A stretch of DNA of 9,476 nt, taken from a bacterium. Its GTDB lineage: Bacteria > Desulfobacterota > S145-22. The position numbers were made by a program, and so were the translations under genes. Location: positions 1-9,476 of the forward strand of contig JALTEW010000140.1 in assembly GCA_027073795.1 (NCBI GenBank). Reading direction: 5' to 3'. The notes under the pieces were generated by a model. The model was not told the origin of the DNA. It saw nothing but the letters and a program-made list of their open reading frames with translations, and made no database searches. Positions within the stretch are counted from its first letter, which is position 1. Each line of letters starts with the position of its first letter. Positions 1-7,019 of this stretch are shown here, piece by piece.

Positions 1-1331
1 TCCCATCTTCCTTCATCAAAAATCCCCAGCGATTGTTCAAACAGTTTTACCTGAGAAATCACCTCATCACAGAGGACCCCAATTTTTTTTAGTCCCACGG
101 ACACCATCGATTCTGGAAGTAGTAATTCGGGGACAAAGGAGTCGCCACCATCTCCAGCCCCCAGCAACTTGCTGAGAATATCCGCATAGTTTACAATTGG
201 AACAAGCTTAGGCGCAAAGGAACTGGCGCTCTTCTTCGCAAGTAACGGGGTGTGATGAAAACGAATCCCATCCCTGACAAGCACAGGAAGGTTCCAGTGC
301 AGGGCAAGCCAATAACCGACATCCGCATGGGTCAATCCCAATAGCTTCTTTTCCATTTGAAATAAAGGGATGTGTTCACGCGCAGATCCATCAATGGCTT
401 CCTGGTATCTGTCGGTAAAATAATTGTAAAAAACCGTTTTTCCAATATCATGTAGCAAGCCAACCACAAAAAGCTCTTCAGGATTTTTATAGCCCATCTC
501 TTCCCCCAGGATTTTGGCCGCTACCCCGCATGCGATATTGTGACGCCAGAAATTCAATTCCCGTTCATTTCCCTTTTCTTTTCTGCCCAAGATATTGGAA
601 AAGATCGAATACCCCAAAACCAGGTTTTTTACTTCGTTGAATCCCAGAATCACAACCGCATGAGAAATTGTTGTAACCTGTTGTCTGAAGCCATAGAAAC
701 TCGAATTGGTAATTTTCAATATCTTTGCCGTCAATGAGGGCTCGCTGGTAATAATTTGAGCCAAATCCCTCGCGCTGGCATCCGTATCATCCACAAGCCC
801 GAGGATTTTTCTCACCACATCTGGAAGCGGAGGCAGGTCCTCAATCCCCTTGATCACAACCTTGACCACATCAGGGTCCAGATGCCCCTGTCCCTCGCTC
901 TCCTGGAGAATATAACGGTCACCCTGACGCTCTCCCTCCTCTTCAGAAACAAGATGAAGAGGCTGAACGGGAAAGATTTCATGAAGGGCAATCTTGGCCT
1001 CTTCCAGGCGCCATGGGAAAACCATAACATGATTCACATGGCTTGAGGTAATCGCCCTCCGACGCTCTTCTACCTGATCTTTCCTGACAAGCAACAGAAT
1101 GATCAGGTTTTGTAATTTTTCCTTCACCCGCTTGGAAAAATCCATCCCGGAAACACCGGGAAGGTTCTCTTCCACAATCATTCCCAAATAAGGGTACTTT
1201 GCCAATAGAGAAACCGCCTGGATATGGTCCTCCGCGTAATCAACAGTCACGTCATACCCGATAAAAACTCTCTTGATTTCTTCCCACACATCTATCTTTG
1301 GCGCCAAAACCAAAATCTTAGCGGTTTCCAT
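1..1331 (-). CDS. HDOD-domain protein with degenerate receiver domain (3' end outside window)
   Basis: The open frame starts at the ATG at 1331-1329 and is still open at base 1, giving 443 codons; its C-terminus is outside the window. A GGGAAG ribosome binding site lies about 6 bases upstream, and the start is 17 bases after the xerD stop. Residues 1-121 resemble a response-regulator receiver fold, with LPGVSG at 57-62. The acidic pocket is replaced by Leu9-Ala10, the phosphoacceptor position is Glu54, and the usual Lys-Pro is Phe105-Pro106. A charged linker (about 129-150) leads to an HDOD domain from about 163, starting with LPPLP at 166-170. It includes an intact His294-Asp295 (LLHDIGK) and a C-terminal HH motif. 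HDOD proteins are regulatory domains often found in signalling or stress roles; the specific function here cannot be told. Family assignment is firm, partner unknown. Confidence 0.88.
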   Translation of the reverse strand, partial: METAKILVLAPKIDVWEEIKRVFIGYDVTVDYAEDHIQAVSLLAKYPYLGMIVEENLPGVSGMDFSKRVKEKLQNLIILLLVRKDQVEERRRAITSSHVNHVMVFPWRLEEAKIALHEIFPVQPLHLVSEEEGERQGDRYILQESEGQGHLDPDVVKVVIKGIEDLPPLPDVVRKILGLVDDTDASARDLAQIITSEPSLTAKILKITNSSFYGFRQQVTTISHAVVILGFNEVKNLVLGYSIFSNILGRKEKGNERELNFWRHNIACGVAAKILGEEMGYKNPEELFVVGLLHDIGKTVFYNYFTDRYQEAIDGSAREHIPLFQMEKKLLGLTHADVGYWLALHWNLPVLVRDGIRFHHTPLLAKKSASSFAPKLVPIVNYADILSKLLGAGDGGDSFVPELLLPESMVSVGLKKIGVLCDEVISQVKLFEQSLGIFDEGRW

Positions 1332-1348
1332 AGATTCTTCCCTGTCTC

Positions 1349-2296
1349 TTATCCGCGCGGGTGAAAGGCCTTGTGCACCCTTATGAGGTGCTCCTTTGTC
1401 AAATGCGTATAAATCTGCGTCGTGGAAATATCTGCATGCCCAAGCATCATCTGTACAGACCGCAAATCTGCCCCGCGTTCCAAAAGGTGGGTCGCGAAAC
1501 AGTGGCGCAAGGTATGTGGACTTATCTTTTCCCTGATACCCCCCTGTAACGCATACTGTTTAATGATCTTCCAGACACTCTGGCGGGAAAGGGGCCTGCC
1601 AAGACGTGACAGGAATACCTCATCCCGCTGGGAAGAACCAGAAATTCTTTGACGAACCTCTTCGCAGTAAGTCTGAAGCCATGTGAGCGCCTGCCCCCCC
1701 AAGGGAATCAAGCGTTCCTTGCTTCCCTTGCCGAATACCCGGATAAACCCCTCATCCCAGAAGATGCCCTGAAGTGGCAGGGTGACAAGCTCTGAAACAC
1801 GGATACCCGTAGCGTAAAGGACTTCCAGGATAGCTCTGTCCCGTATCCCCCTGGGGGTCTTGGTATCCGGCTGATCCAGCATTCTTTCCACCTCCCTTAG
1901 AGAAATCACATGAGGAAGGGATTGACGCAGATGAGGGGTCCGAATCTCCTCAGTCGGGTTTGCCGGAAAATCTCCCTTTTGGGAGAGATAGCGAAAAAAC
2001 CCCCGAATGGCGGAAAGTTTCCGGTTGATGGTTCGTTGAACCATCCCCTTTGTTTTAAGGTCCCTTAGAAATCCCAAAACAACATACATATCTACATCAG
2101 CTATGCGTGTCCCCCCGCGCGCCCGGAAATAGGAAAAAAACTGCATGAGGTCCAGACGATACCCGGTAACCGTGTGCCGGGAGAACCCCTTCTCCACCAT
2201 AAGAACCTGGCTGTATTGCATAAGCTCCTCGTCGAATGGGGAGGATAACTCTCCTCTTGACCCCGTTTCACCCTGAGCTTGCTTCGATTCCATCAT
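1349..2296 (-). CDS. xerD: Site-specific tyrosine recombinase XerD
   Basis: A 315-residue tyrosine recombinase of the XerC/XerD family, which resolves chromosome dimers at dif sites together with a partner recombinase and FtsK. An N-terminal SAM-like DNA-binding domain spans about 21-107 and the catalytic domain about 128-310. The full catalytic set is visible: Arg166 (ATGIRVSEL), Lys190 (GKGSKE), His261 and Arg264 (SPHTLRH), His287 (LGHADIS) and the nucleophile Tyr296 (TTQIYTHL). The C-terminal HPRG and the LLERGADL stretch look more like XerD than XerC; no partner gene is visible. The ATG at 2296 overlaps the upstream stop by four bases (ATGA), implying translational coupling. That start gives a poorly conserved lead of about 20 residues. 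The in-frame Met26, preceded closely by GAGGAG, is an alternative giving 290 residues, near the usual family length. Confidence 0.95.
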   Translation of the reverse strand: MMESKQAQGETGSRGELSSPFDEELMQYSQVLMVEKGFSRHTVTGYRLDLMQFFSYFRARGGTRIADVDMYVVLGFLRDLKTKGMVQRTINRKLSAIRGFFRYLSQKGDFPANPTEEIRTPHLRQSLPHVISLREVERMLDQPDTKTPRGIRDRAILEVLYATGIRVSELVTLPLQGIFWDEGFIRVFGKGSKERLIPLGGQALTWLQTYCEEVRQRISGSSQRDEVFLSRLGRPLSRQSVWKIIKQYALQGGIREKISPHTLRHCFATHLLERGADLRSVQMMLGHADISTTQIYTHLTKEHLIRVHKAFHPRG

Positions 2297-2784
2297 GCGA
2301 GGTCGATAACGTCCACGTCACCCGGCTTTAAATTATCAAGATCGAGACACACCACCGTATGCCGATTTGTAAGATACCCACAAACCTCACCTGGATTCAC
2401 ACAAAGACATCCGTTTTTCTCATAAACCTCCAGGGTGTGGGTATGACCATAGAGAATCAGGTCAAAATCTCCCGAAGAGATAAGAGAGGAACGCAAGGGA
2501 TTTACATGATCCACAAAAATCCGTTTTCCCTCCATTTCCAGCGAGAGATTCCCGTTCTTTATCCGCCCGTCCGAAGCCTTTAAAAGCCCCAGAATTTCCC
2601 CATCATTATTACCAAAGACCCCTATCCAGTCTACTTGAAGTTCTTCAAGCGGCCTCAAGGAAAAGGGGGCGCAATAATCTCCAAGGTGGATAGCCAAATC
2701 CACCCCGGCGTCATTGAAGGCCTTAACTGCCTTTTCAATAAACGGCAACCTGTCGTGTGTGTCCGAAAGAATTCCAAGCCGCAT
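2293..2784 (-). CDS. MJ0936/YfcE-like metallophosphoesterase
   Basis: A 163-residue calcineurin-like phosphoesterase of the small YfcE/MJ0936 class, whose members hydrolyse phosphodiesters with two divalent metals; the natural substrate is unknown. Metal-site motifs in order are SDTHD (Asp8, His10), HLGD (Asp36), GNND (58-61, Asn59) and GHTH (113-116), followed by the class signature NPGEVCGY at 130-137. The motif normally read as His-Gly-His is His93-Val94-Asn95 here, so the first histidine remains but the next two residues differ. A good ribosome binding site, AAAGGAG, sits 6 bases before the ATG and overlaps the dut stop codon, whose TAA is 11 bases upstream. The 3' end overlaps xerD by four bases. 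No signal peptide or membrane segment is present, so the protein is cytoplasmic. Confidence 0.9.
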   Translation of the reverse strand: MRLGILSDTHDRLPFIEKAVKAFNDAGVDLAIHLGDYCAPFSLRPLEELQVDWIGVFGNNDGEILGLLKASDGRIKNGNLSLEMEGKRIFVDHVNPLRSSLISSGDFDLILYGHTHTLEVYEKNGCLCVNPGEVCGYLTNRHTVVCLDLDNLKPGDVDVIDLA

Positions 2785-2795
2785 GTTTTTCTCCT

Positions 2796-3245
2796 TTACC
2801 GCCCGGAGTGCCCGAATCCTCCTTCGCCCCGCGAGGTTTTACCTATCTCTTTCAAAACAACAAACTCAACCGGCAAAACTCTGCCGAAAACGAGCTGCGC
2901 AACCCGATCCCCATCCTTGATCCAGACATCTTTATCCCCCAGATTTACCAACAAGACCTTAATCTCTCCCCGGTAATCCGAATCGATGGTCCCTGGTGTG
3001 TTCAGCAAGGTGATACCTGTCCGGTAGGCCCAGCCACTCCGGGGCCGTAACTGCGCCTCAAACCCCTCAGGGATGGTAAGCGCGAATCCCGTAGGGACCA
3101 ATACCCTCTCGCCCGGTTTGAGGCACATATCACGGTCGAGATTTGCCTGAACATCCCATCCAACCGCTCCCTTCGTCGCCTTTGAAGGTAGACGCGAGGC
3201 TGCAATGGGTGTCAGGGGATGAAAACCTATCTCCACAAAATCCAT
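2796..3245 (-). CDS. dut: Deoxyuridine 5'-triphosphate nucleotidohydrolase (dUTPase)
   Basis: A 149-residue trimeric dUTPase that converts dUTP to dUMP and pyrophosphate, keeping uracil out of DNA and supplying dUMP for thymidylate synthesis. All five family motifs are present in order: motif 1 GAVGWDVQA (26-34), motif 2 RPRSG (67-71), motif 3 GTIDSDYRGEI (85-95, with catalytic Asp90 and the ribose-stacking Tyr91), motif 4 DGDRVAQLVF (111-120) and motif 5 RGEGGFGHSG (139-148). Motif 5 has His-Ser where Ser-Thr is the common form, a mild variation. Length matches the family. The ATG lies 2 bases after the M16 peptidase stop with no strong ribosome binding site, so translation is probably coupled to that gene. 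Confidence 0.97.
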   Translation of the reverse strand: MDFVEIGFHPLTPIAASRLPSKATKGAVGWDVQANLDRDMCLKPGERVLVPTGFALTIPEGFEAQLRPRSGWAYRTGITLLNTPGTIDSDYRGEIKVLLVNLGDKDVWIKDGDRVAQLVFGRVLPVEFVVLKEIGKTSRGEGGFGHSGR

Positions 3246-3247
3246 CC

Positions 3248-4498
3248 CTAGAAACTCAGGGAATTTATCTTCTCTTCAATTCGCGGGCCAAGTGCCGTCA
3301 TGCAAAATCCCCTTAATTGTATATATTTCTCAGCCACCCTTGCCACATCTTCGCACGTTATAGCATCCACACGCGCGACAACATCCTCGATAGGGACACA
3401 ATGCCCAAAATAGATTTCATCGGTAGCCAGTTTATCCATTCGGCTGTTCGTACCCTCCAGACTCAAGAGAAGATTCCCCTTCATCTGCTCCTTGATCTCG
3501 CTCAAGTCCCTTGGAGAAATCCCTTCCTTTCGCACCCTGTTGATTTCTCCGGCGACGAGGTTCACAATTTCACCGAAGTAGTCTTTTTCCGCCGACCACG
3601 CAACGGCGAAGGTCCCCTCGCTTCTAAAAAAGTTTGTGTAACTATAAATAGAATAGACAAGCCCCCGTTTCTCCCGCACCTCCTGAAAGAGACGGGAACT
3701 CATCCCTCCTCCCAAATAGGTGCTCAGGGCATAAAGCGGGTAGCGCTCCAGATCCGTCCTCGAGCAACCCGCACCCCCCCAACAAACGTGAAGCTGCTCA
3801 TGGTCACGGTTATGTTGATGGACCCCGGAAAGGGTCATCGCTGGTGCAAGGTCAGAAGGCACCCTCGGGGCCAACCTTTCAGATCCAAAATAGCGCTTGC
3901 CCAAGGAGATGATTTCCCCTGTCTCAATGTTTCCTGCTACAGCCAGGATAACCCTGGCCCCCAGGTAATGCCGCTGGAAATAGTTTACAATATCTCCACG
4001 CGTAAATCGTCCAACCGTCTCAGAGGTTCCGGAAATTGGAGATCCGAGGGAACTATTGCCCCACAAATCACGGTAGAACAGGTCATGCACGTACTCATCC
4101 GGGGTATCTTGAGCCATTCGGATTTCCTGAAGAATCACTCCCCGTTCCCGCTCAATATCATCGGGGTCAAACAGGGAATGAAAGAAAATATCGGAGAGGA
4201 TATCAAACCCCTTCTCCACATGAGATTTCAGCACCTTCGCATAAAAACAGGTATATTCTCTCCCTGTAAAGGCGTTGATGACCCCACCGATACGATCAAT
4301 CTCCTTGGCTATCTCCAGGGCGCTTCTGTTCGAGGTCCCCTTGAAAAGCATGTGCTCAATGAAGTGGGTTAGGCCATTCTCCTCCGGGGTTTCGTCCCTC
4401 GAGCCGGTGCAAACCCAAAGGCCTATACAAACAGATGAAACCTCCTTGAGAGGTTCCATGAGAAGTCGTACGTGGTTATCCAGGATAACCTTTTGCAC
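3248..4498 (-). CDS. M16 family zinc peptidase (processing-peptidase-like)
   Basis: A 416-residue peptidase of family M16, the mitochondrial-processing-peptidase-like type often encoded just after pnp (compare Bacillus MlpA/YmxG). The inverted zinc motif HFIEH is at 45-49, with the third ligand Glu125 (ILQEI) 76 residues after His49. The C-terminal half holds the glycine-rich loop GGGMSSRLF (263-271) and the Arg/Tyr substrate-binding region up to Tyr282. One chain therefore carries both the catalytic half and the binding half. No signal peptide is present, so it should act in the cytoplasm; the substrate is unknown. The start is GTG at 4498-4496, 16 bases after the pnp stop, chosen because it gives the family N-terminus (QKVILDN). 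No good ribosome binding site precedes it. An out-of-frame ATG overlaps the start, and a perfect inverted repeat covers codons 3-8. Confidence 0.93.
   Translation of the reverse strand: MQKVILDNHVRLLMEPLKEVSSVCIGLWVCTGSRDETPEENGLTHFIEHMLFKGTSNRSALEIAKEIDRIGGVINAFTGREYTCFYAKVLKSHVEKGFDILSDIFFHSLFDPDDIERERGVILQEIRMAQDTPDEYVHDLFYRDLWGNSSLGSPISGTSETVGRFTRGDIVNYFQRHYLGARVILAVAGNIETGEIISLGKRYFGSERLAPRVPSDLAPAMTLSGVHQHNRDHEQLHVCWGGAGCSRTDLERYPLYALSTYLGGGMSSRLFQEVREKRGLVYSIYSYTNFFRSEGTFAVAWSAEKDYFGEIVNLVAGEINRVRKEGISPRDLSEIKEQMKGNLLLSLEGTNSRMDKLATDEIYFGHCVPIEDVVARVDAITCEDVARVAEKYIQLRGFCMTALGPRIEEKINSLSF
4474..4490 (-). promoter_or_regulatory. Inverted repeat at codons 3-8 of the M16 peptidase gene
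   Basis: GGTTATCC and GGATAACC flank a single central base. In RNA this can fold as a 7-base-pair stem (GGUUAUC with GAUAACC) closed by a CUG triloop. It begins 6 bases after the GTG start codon, close enough to affect ribosome loading. A DNA-binding role for the palindrome is also possible. The repeat is seen directly; any regulatory role is inference, because the codons also encode the family-conserved Val-Ile-Leu-Asp-Asn. Confidence 0.35.
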
Positions 4499-4514
4499 AT
4501 TTGTCGCCCGCGTC

Positions 4515-6614
4515 TTAATGTCTCTTACTCCCCTTAAGTTCTTTCAGCGCCGCCTTGCGGCTAAGCTTGATTTTTCCATCCCGATCAATATCGATAACCT
4601 TCACGGGAATCACGTCACCTTCCTTGATATAACTGAAGATATCCCTGACATGTTCCTCGGAAAGCTGCGAAATATGAACAAGCCCATCCGTCCCCGGCAG
4701 GATCTCCACAAAGGCACCGAAATTCACAACCTTTCGGACCTTGCCTTCATAGATCTTCCCGATTTCTGCCTCCTGTGTCAGTTCCTTTACAATCTTTATC
4801 GCCTCGTCAGCCTGGGCGGCATCAGTCGAAACGATCTTTACGACTCCGTTATCTTCAATATCAATCTTTACACCGGTTTTTTCGATGATACCCCGAATAA
4901 TCTTTCCACCCGGACCTATGACATCCCTGATCTTGTCCGGATTGATCTCCAGAGTCGTGATACGCGGCGCATGTTTCGAAAGCGTCTCCCGCGGCTTGTC
5001 CAGGGTCATCCGCATAATACCAAGGATATGGCGCCGGCCCTCCTTTGCCTGATAAAGGGCCTTTTTCAGGATATCCTCATTGATACCTGGAACCTTGATA
5101 TCCATCTGAAGAGCCGTAATCCCGTCATCTCCACCGGCGACCTTGAAATCCATGTCTCCCGAGTGATCCTCATCCCCCATGATATCCGTGAGGACGACAA
5201 TCTTTCCTCCCTCCTGAATAAGCCCCATGGCAATTCCAGCCACTGGTTGGGAGATGGGAACCCCCGCATCCATCAGGGAAAGCGTCGTCCCGCAGACAGT
5301 CGCCATGGAGGAAGAACCATTGGACTCCAGGATTTCGGAAACGACACGTATCGTATAGGGAAAGGTATCCTCCCCCGGAACAACTGGTTTCAGTGCCCGT
5401 TCCGCCAAGGCCCCGTGACCAATCTCCCGACGGCTGGGGGGGCGCAACGGGCTTGCCTCACCCACACAGTAGGGAGGAAAATTATAATGAAGCATGAAAG
5501 ACTTATACCCCTCTTCCATGATGGTATCAATCTTCTGCTCATCCTCTGAGGTTCCAAAGGTTGTGACCACAAGGGCTTGTGTCTCACCCCGTGTAAAGAC
5601 AGCGGAGCCATGGGTCCTTGGAAGGATCCCCACTTCGCAGGAAACGGGTCGGACCTCGTCGAAGGCACGCCCATCTATTCTTCTGTTCTCACCCACGATC
5701 AGGCTGCGAAGGTTCTCTCTTTCGAGGTCCTCGAAGCAACCGCGGACGGAGGAACGGAAAGGCTCATATTCCTCGGGAAGATTGTCCAGAATCTCCTGAT
5801 AAATCTCACTCATCCTAAGTTGCCGTTCCTTCTTCACTGGTATCAGCAAGGCCTCTCGAATCAGCCCGTTGGCCTTTTCCCTTATCCATGAGATCAGGTT
5901 CTCGTCGACGGGCTCCTGTTCAAATGTTCTCTTTTCTACACCTATTTTCCCCGCCAGTTTTTCCTGTACATCGATCAAGGGCTGGAGGGCCTGATGTCCA
6001 AAGAGAATAGCAGCAACCATATCATCTTCCGAGGCAAAATTTGCGCCTGCCTCGACCATTATAACGGCGTCACGGCTCCCGGCGACGGCCAGATCGATAT
6101 CGCTTTCCTCCAGCTGTGACTCCGTTGGAAACGCGACAAACTCCCCATTGACCCGACCCACACGGGCAGCCGCGATGGGCCCATCAAAAGGAATGTCCGA
6201 CAACACAAGGGAAGCCGATGCCCCAACGATACCCATAACGGAAGGGTCATTTTCCTGGTCGAACGAAAGGACTGTGGCAATCACCTGTGTTTCATTCTTA
6301 TACCCGTCAGGGAAAAGGGGCCGGATGGGACGGTCAATCAATCTTGAAATAAGGGTTTCCCGTTCAGAGGGCTTTCCCTCGCGTTTGAAAAATCCTCCCG
6401 GTATCTTACCCGCCGCAAAGGTCATTTCCTGATAATTTACTGTCAAAGGGAAAAAGTCCAGTCCCTCTCTTTTTACGCGTTCCGAAACGGCGGTTACCAG
6501 AATCACCGTATCCCCATGGGTTACCACAACCGCTCCGTCAGCCTGACGAGCAAATTTCCCTATCTCTATGGTAAAAGGACGTCCTCCTACCATAATTGTT
6601 TCTTTAACATCCAT
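4515..6614 (-). CDS. pnp: Polyribonucleotide nucleotidyltransferase (PNPase)
   Basis: A 699-residue PNPase, full length for the family, a trimeric 3'-to-5' phosphorolytic exoribonuclease that degrades mRNA and can add heteropolymeric tails. The first RNase PH-like core contains FFKREGKPSE from residue 75. A helical linker follows, then the catalytic second core with RREIGHG, SNGSSSM and the metal/phosphate region GDEDHSGDMDFK, where Asp483, Asp489 and Lys491 match the catalytic residues known from E. coli. The C-terminus has a KH domain with IGPGG at 566-570 and an S1 domain from about 619 to 687. Nothing is missing. The ATG is preceded by GAGGAG at a rather long spacing of 11 bases. The gene follows rpsO after an 84-base spacer, the classic rpsO-pnp pairing, and in E. 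coli this junction is where PNPase controls its own mRNA. Confidence 0.99.
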   Translation of the reverse strand: MDVKETIMVGGRPFTIEIGKFARQADGAVVVTHGDTVILVTAVSERVKREGLDFFPLTVNYQEMTFAAGKIPGGFFKREGKPSERETLISRLIDRPIRPLFPDGYKNETQVIATVLSFDQENDPSVMGIVGASASLVLSDIPFDGPIAAARVGRVNGEFVAFPTESQLEESDIDLAVAGSRDAVIMVEAGANFASEDDMVAAILFGHQALQPLIDVQEKLAGKIGVEKRTFEQEPVDENLISWIREKANGLIREALLIPVKKERQLRMSEIYQEILDNLPEEYEPFRSSVRGCFEDLERENLRSLIVGENRRIDGRAFDEVRPVSCEVGILPRTHGSAVFTRGETQALVVTTFGTSEDEQKIDTIMEEGYKSFMLHYNFPPYCVGEASPLRPPSRREIGHGALAERALKPVVPGEDTFPYTIRVVSEILESNGSSSMATVCGTTLSLMDAGVPISQPVAGIAMGLIQEGGKIVVLTDIMGDEDHSGDMDFKVAGGDDGITALQMDIKVPGINEDILKKALYQAKEGRRHILGIMRMTLDKPRETLSKHAPRITTLEINPDKIRDVIGPGGKIIRGIIEKTGVKIDIEDNGVVKIVSTDAAQADEAIKIVKELTQEAEIGKIYEGKVRKVVNFGAFVEILPGTDGLVHISQLSEEHVRDIFSYIKEGDVIPVKVIDIDRDGKIKLSRKAALKELKGSKRH

Positions 6615-6698
6615 TTATTATTTTTCTCCTCTTCACGGCAGTTTCATAAAACCACATCATTTTTACGAATCTATCGTACCGTTACGTGTTTAAAATCT
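6615..6698 (-). promoter_or_regulatory. rpsO-pnp intergenic leader with short stem-loops
   Basis: This 84-base spacer is the longest gap in the window. In the mRNA sense it can form a hairpin of TACGA and TCGTA around a 5-base loop (6664-6678). That hairpin can be enclosed by AAACAC (6686-6691) pairing with GTGGTTT (6649-6655) with one bulged G. A competing 4-base-pair hairpin, CGTA with TACG, shares the same TACG. No U-tract follows, so it is not an intrinsic terminator, and no convincing -35/-10 pair was found. In E. coli this junction carries an RNase III site used in PNPase autoregulation; a similar role here is only a guess. Confidence 0.3.
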
Positions 6699-6968
6699 CT
6701 ATCTTCTTAAACCCAACTCGCCAATCAACTTCCGGTACCGCTCCACATCCTTTCTCTTCAGGTAATCCAGGAGCCTTCTGCGCTGTCCCACCAATTTGAG
6801 GAGACCGCGTCTTGAATGAAAATCCTTCTTATGGACCTTGAAATGCTCTGTCAGGTAATTAATTCGTTCGGTTAGAAGAGCCACCTGAACCTCCGGAGAA
6901 CCTGTGTCCGAATCGTGGACTCGAAACTTTTGAATAATTTCTCCTTTTCTTTCCGCTGTTAGAACCAT
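6699..6968 (-). CDS. rpsO: 30S ribosomal protein S15
   Basis: An 89-residue S15, exactly the usual length, which binds the 16S rRNA three-way junction early in assembly of the 30S platform. The hallmark sequence is complete: HDSDTGSPEVQVALLTERI in the first helical region, HFKVHKKDFHSRRGL in the middle, and the basic QRRRLLDYLKRKD segment near the C-terminus. The ATG is preceded by AAGGAGG with 6 bases between, the best ribosome binding site in the window, which fits a highly expressed ribosomal protein. The truB stop is 25 bases upstream. The ribosome binding site and start codon lie between the arms of an inverted repeat, with a second stem-loop just upstream, so autoregulation by S15 is plausible. 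Confidence 0.99.
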   Translation of the reverse strand: MVLTAERKGEIIQKFRVHDSDTGSPEVQVALLTERINYLTEHFKVHKKDFHSRRGLLKLVGQRRRLLDYLKRKDVERYRKLIGELGLRR

Positions 6969-7019
6969 TTACTCCCTCCTTTTCTAACTCGAATTAAGGT
7001 GCGAACACCTTCTCAAGTT
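6958..7019 (-). promoter_or_regulatory. Candidate S15-responsive leader structure at the truB-rpsO junction
   Basis: Two structures are visible in the mRNA sense. Upstream stem-loop (7019 to 6986): outer arms AACUUGAG and UUCGAGUU give 8 pairs including two G-U wobbles; a 2-base AA bulge follows on the 3' side; inner arms AAGGUG and CACCUU close a UUCG tetraloop. It spans the truB stop codon. Downstream hairpin (6988 to 6958): GUUAGAA and UUCUAAC are perfect 7-base arms, and their 17-base loop contains the rpsO ribosome binding site and AUG. The two share three bases (6986-6988), so their full forms exclude each other. Leader structures bound by S15 are known to differ between bacterial phyla; assignment here rests on position and pairing alone. 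Confidence 0.45.

Noticed and set aside
540..1046. Plus-strand open frames of 65 and 96 codons in the leftmost region
   Set aside because: They are antisense to the HDOD gene, which is the real coding sequence here and is open to the window edge.
3242..3259. A 5-pair hairpin (TCCCT with AGGGA) across the M16 stop and dut start
   Set aside because: The stem is short with an 8-base loop and no supporting features; such pairs are expected by chance.
3317..4372. A 351-codon open frame on the plus strand opposite the M16 peptidase gene
   Set aside because: The translation is low-complexity-like with no motif, while the opposite strand encodes a full M16 protein with all catalytic residues. It is treated as a shadow.
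4275..5549. A 424-codon open frame on the plus strand opposite pnp
   Set aside because: It lies wholly antisense to clearly conserved M16 and pnp coding sequence, its translation shows no recognisable domain, and long antisense frames arise from the codon bias of the real gene.
6604..6660. An 18-codon frame in the pnp leader (ATG at 6660-6658) overlapping the pnp start out of frame
   Set aside because: There is no ribosome binding site before it and its peptide looks random; it probably occurs by chance in the AT-rich spacer.
6664..6701. A promoter or terminator in the rpsO-pnp spacer
   Set aside because: TACGAT resembles a -10 box but no -35 box lies at proper spacing, and the hairpins are followed by A residues in the transcript, not by a U-tract.
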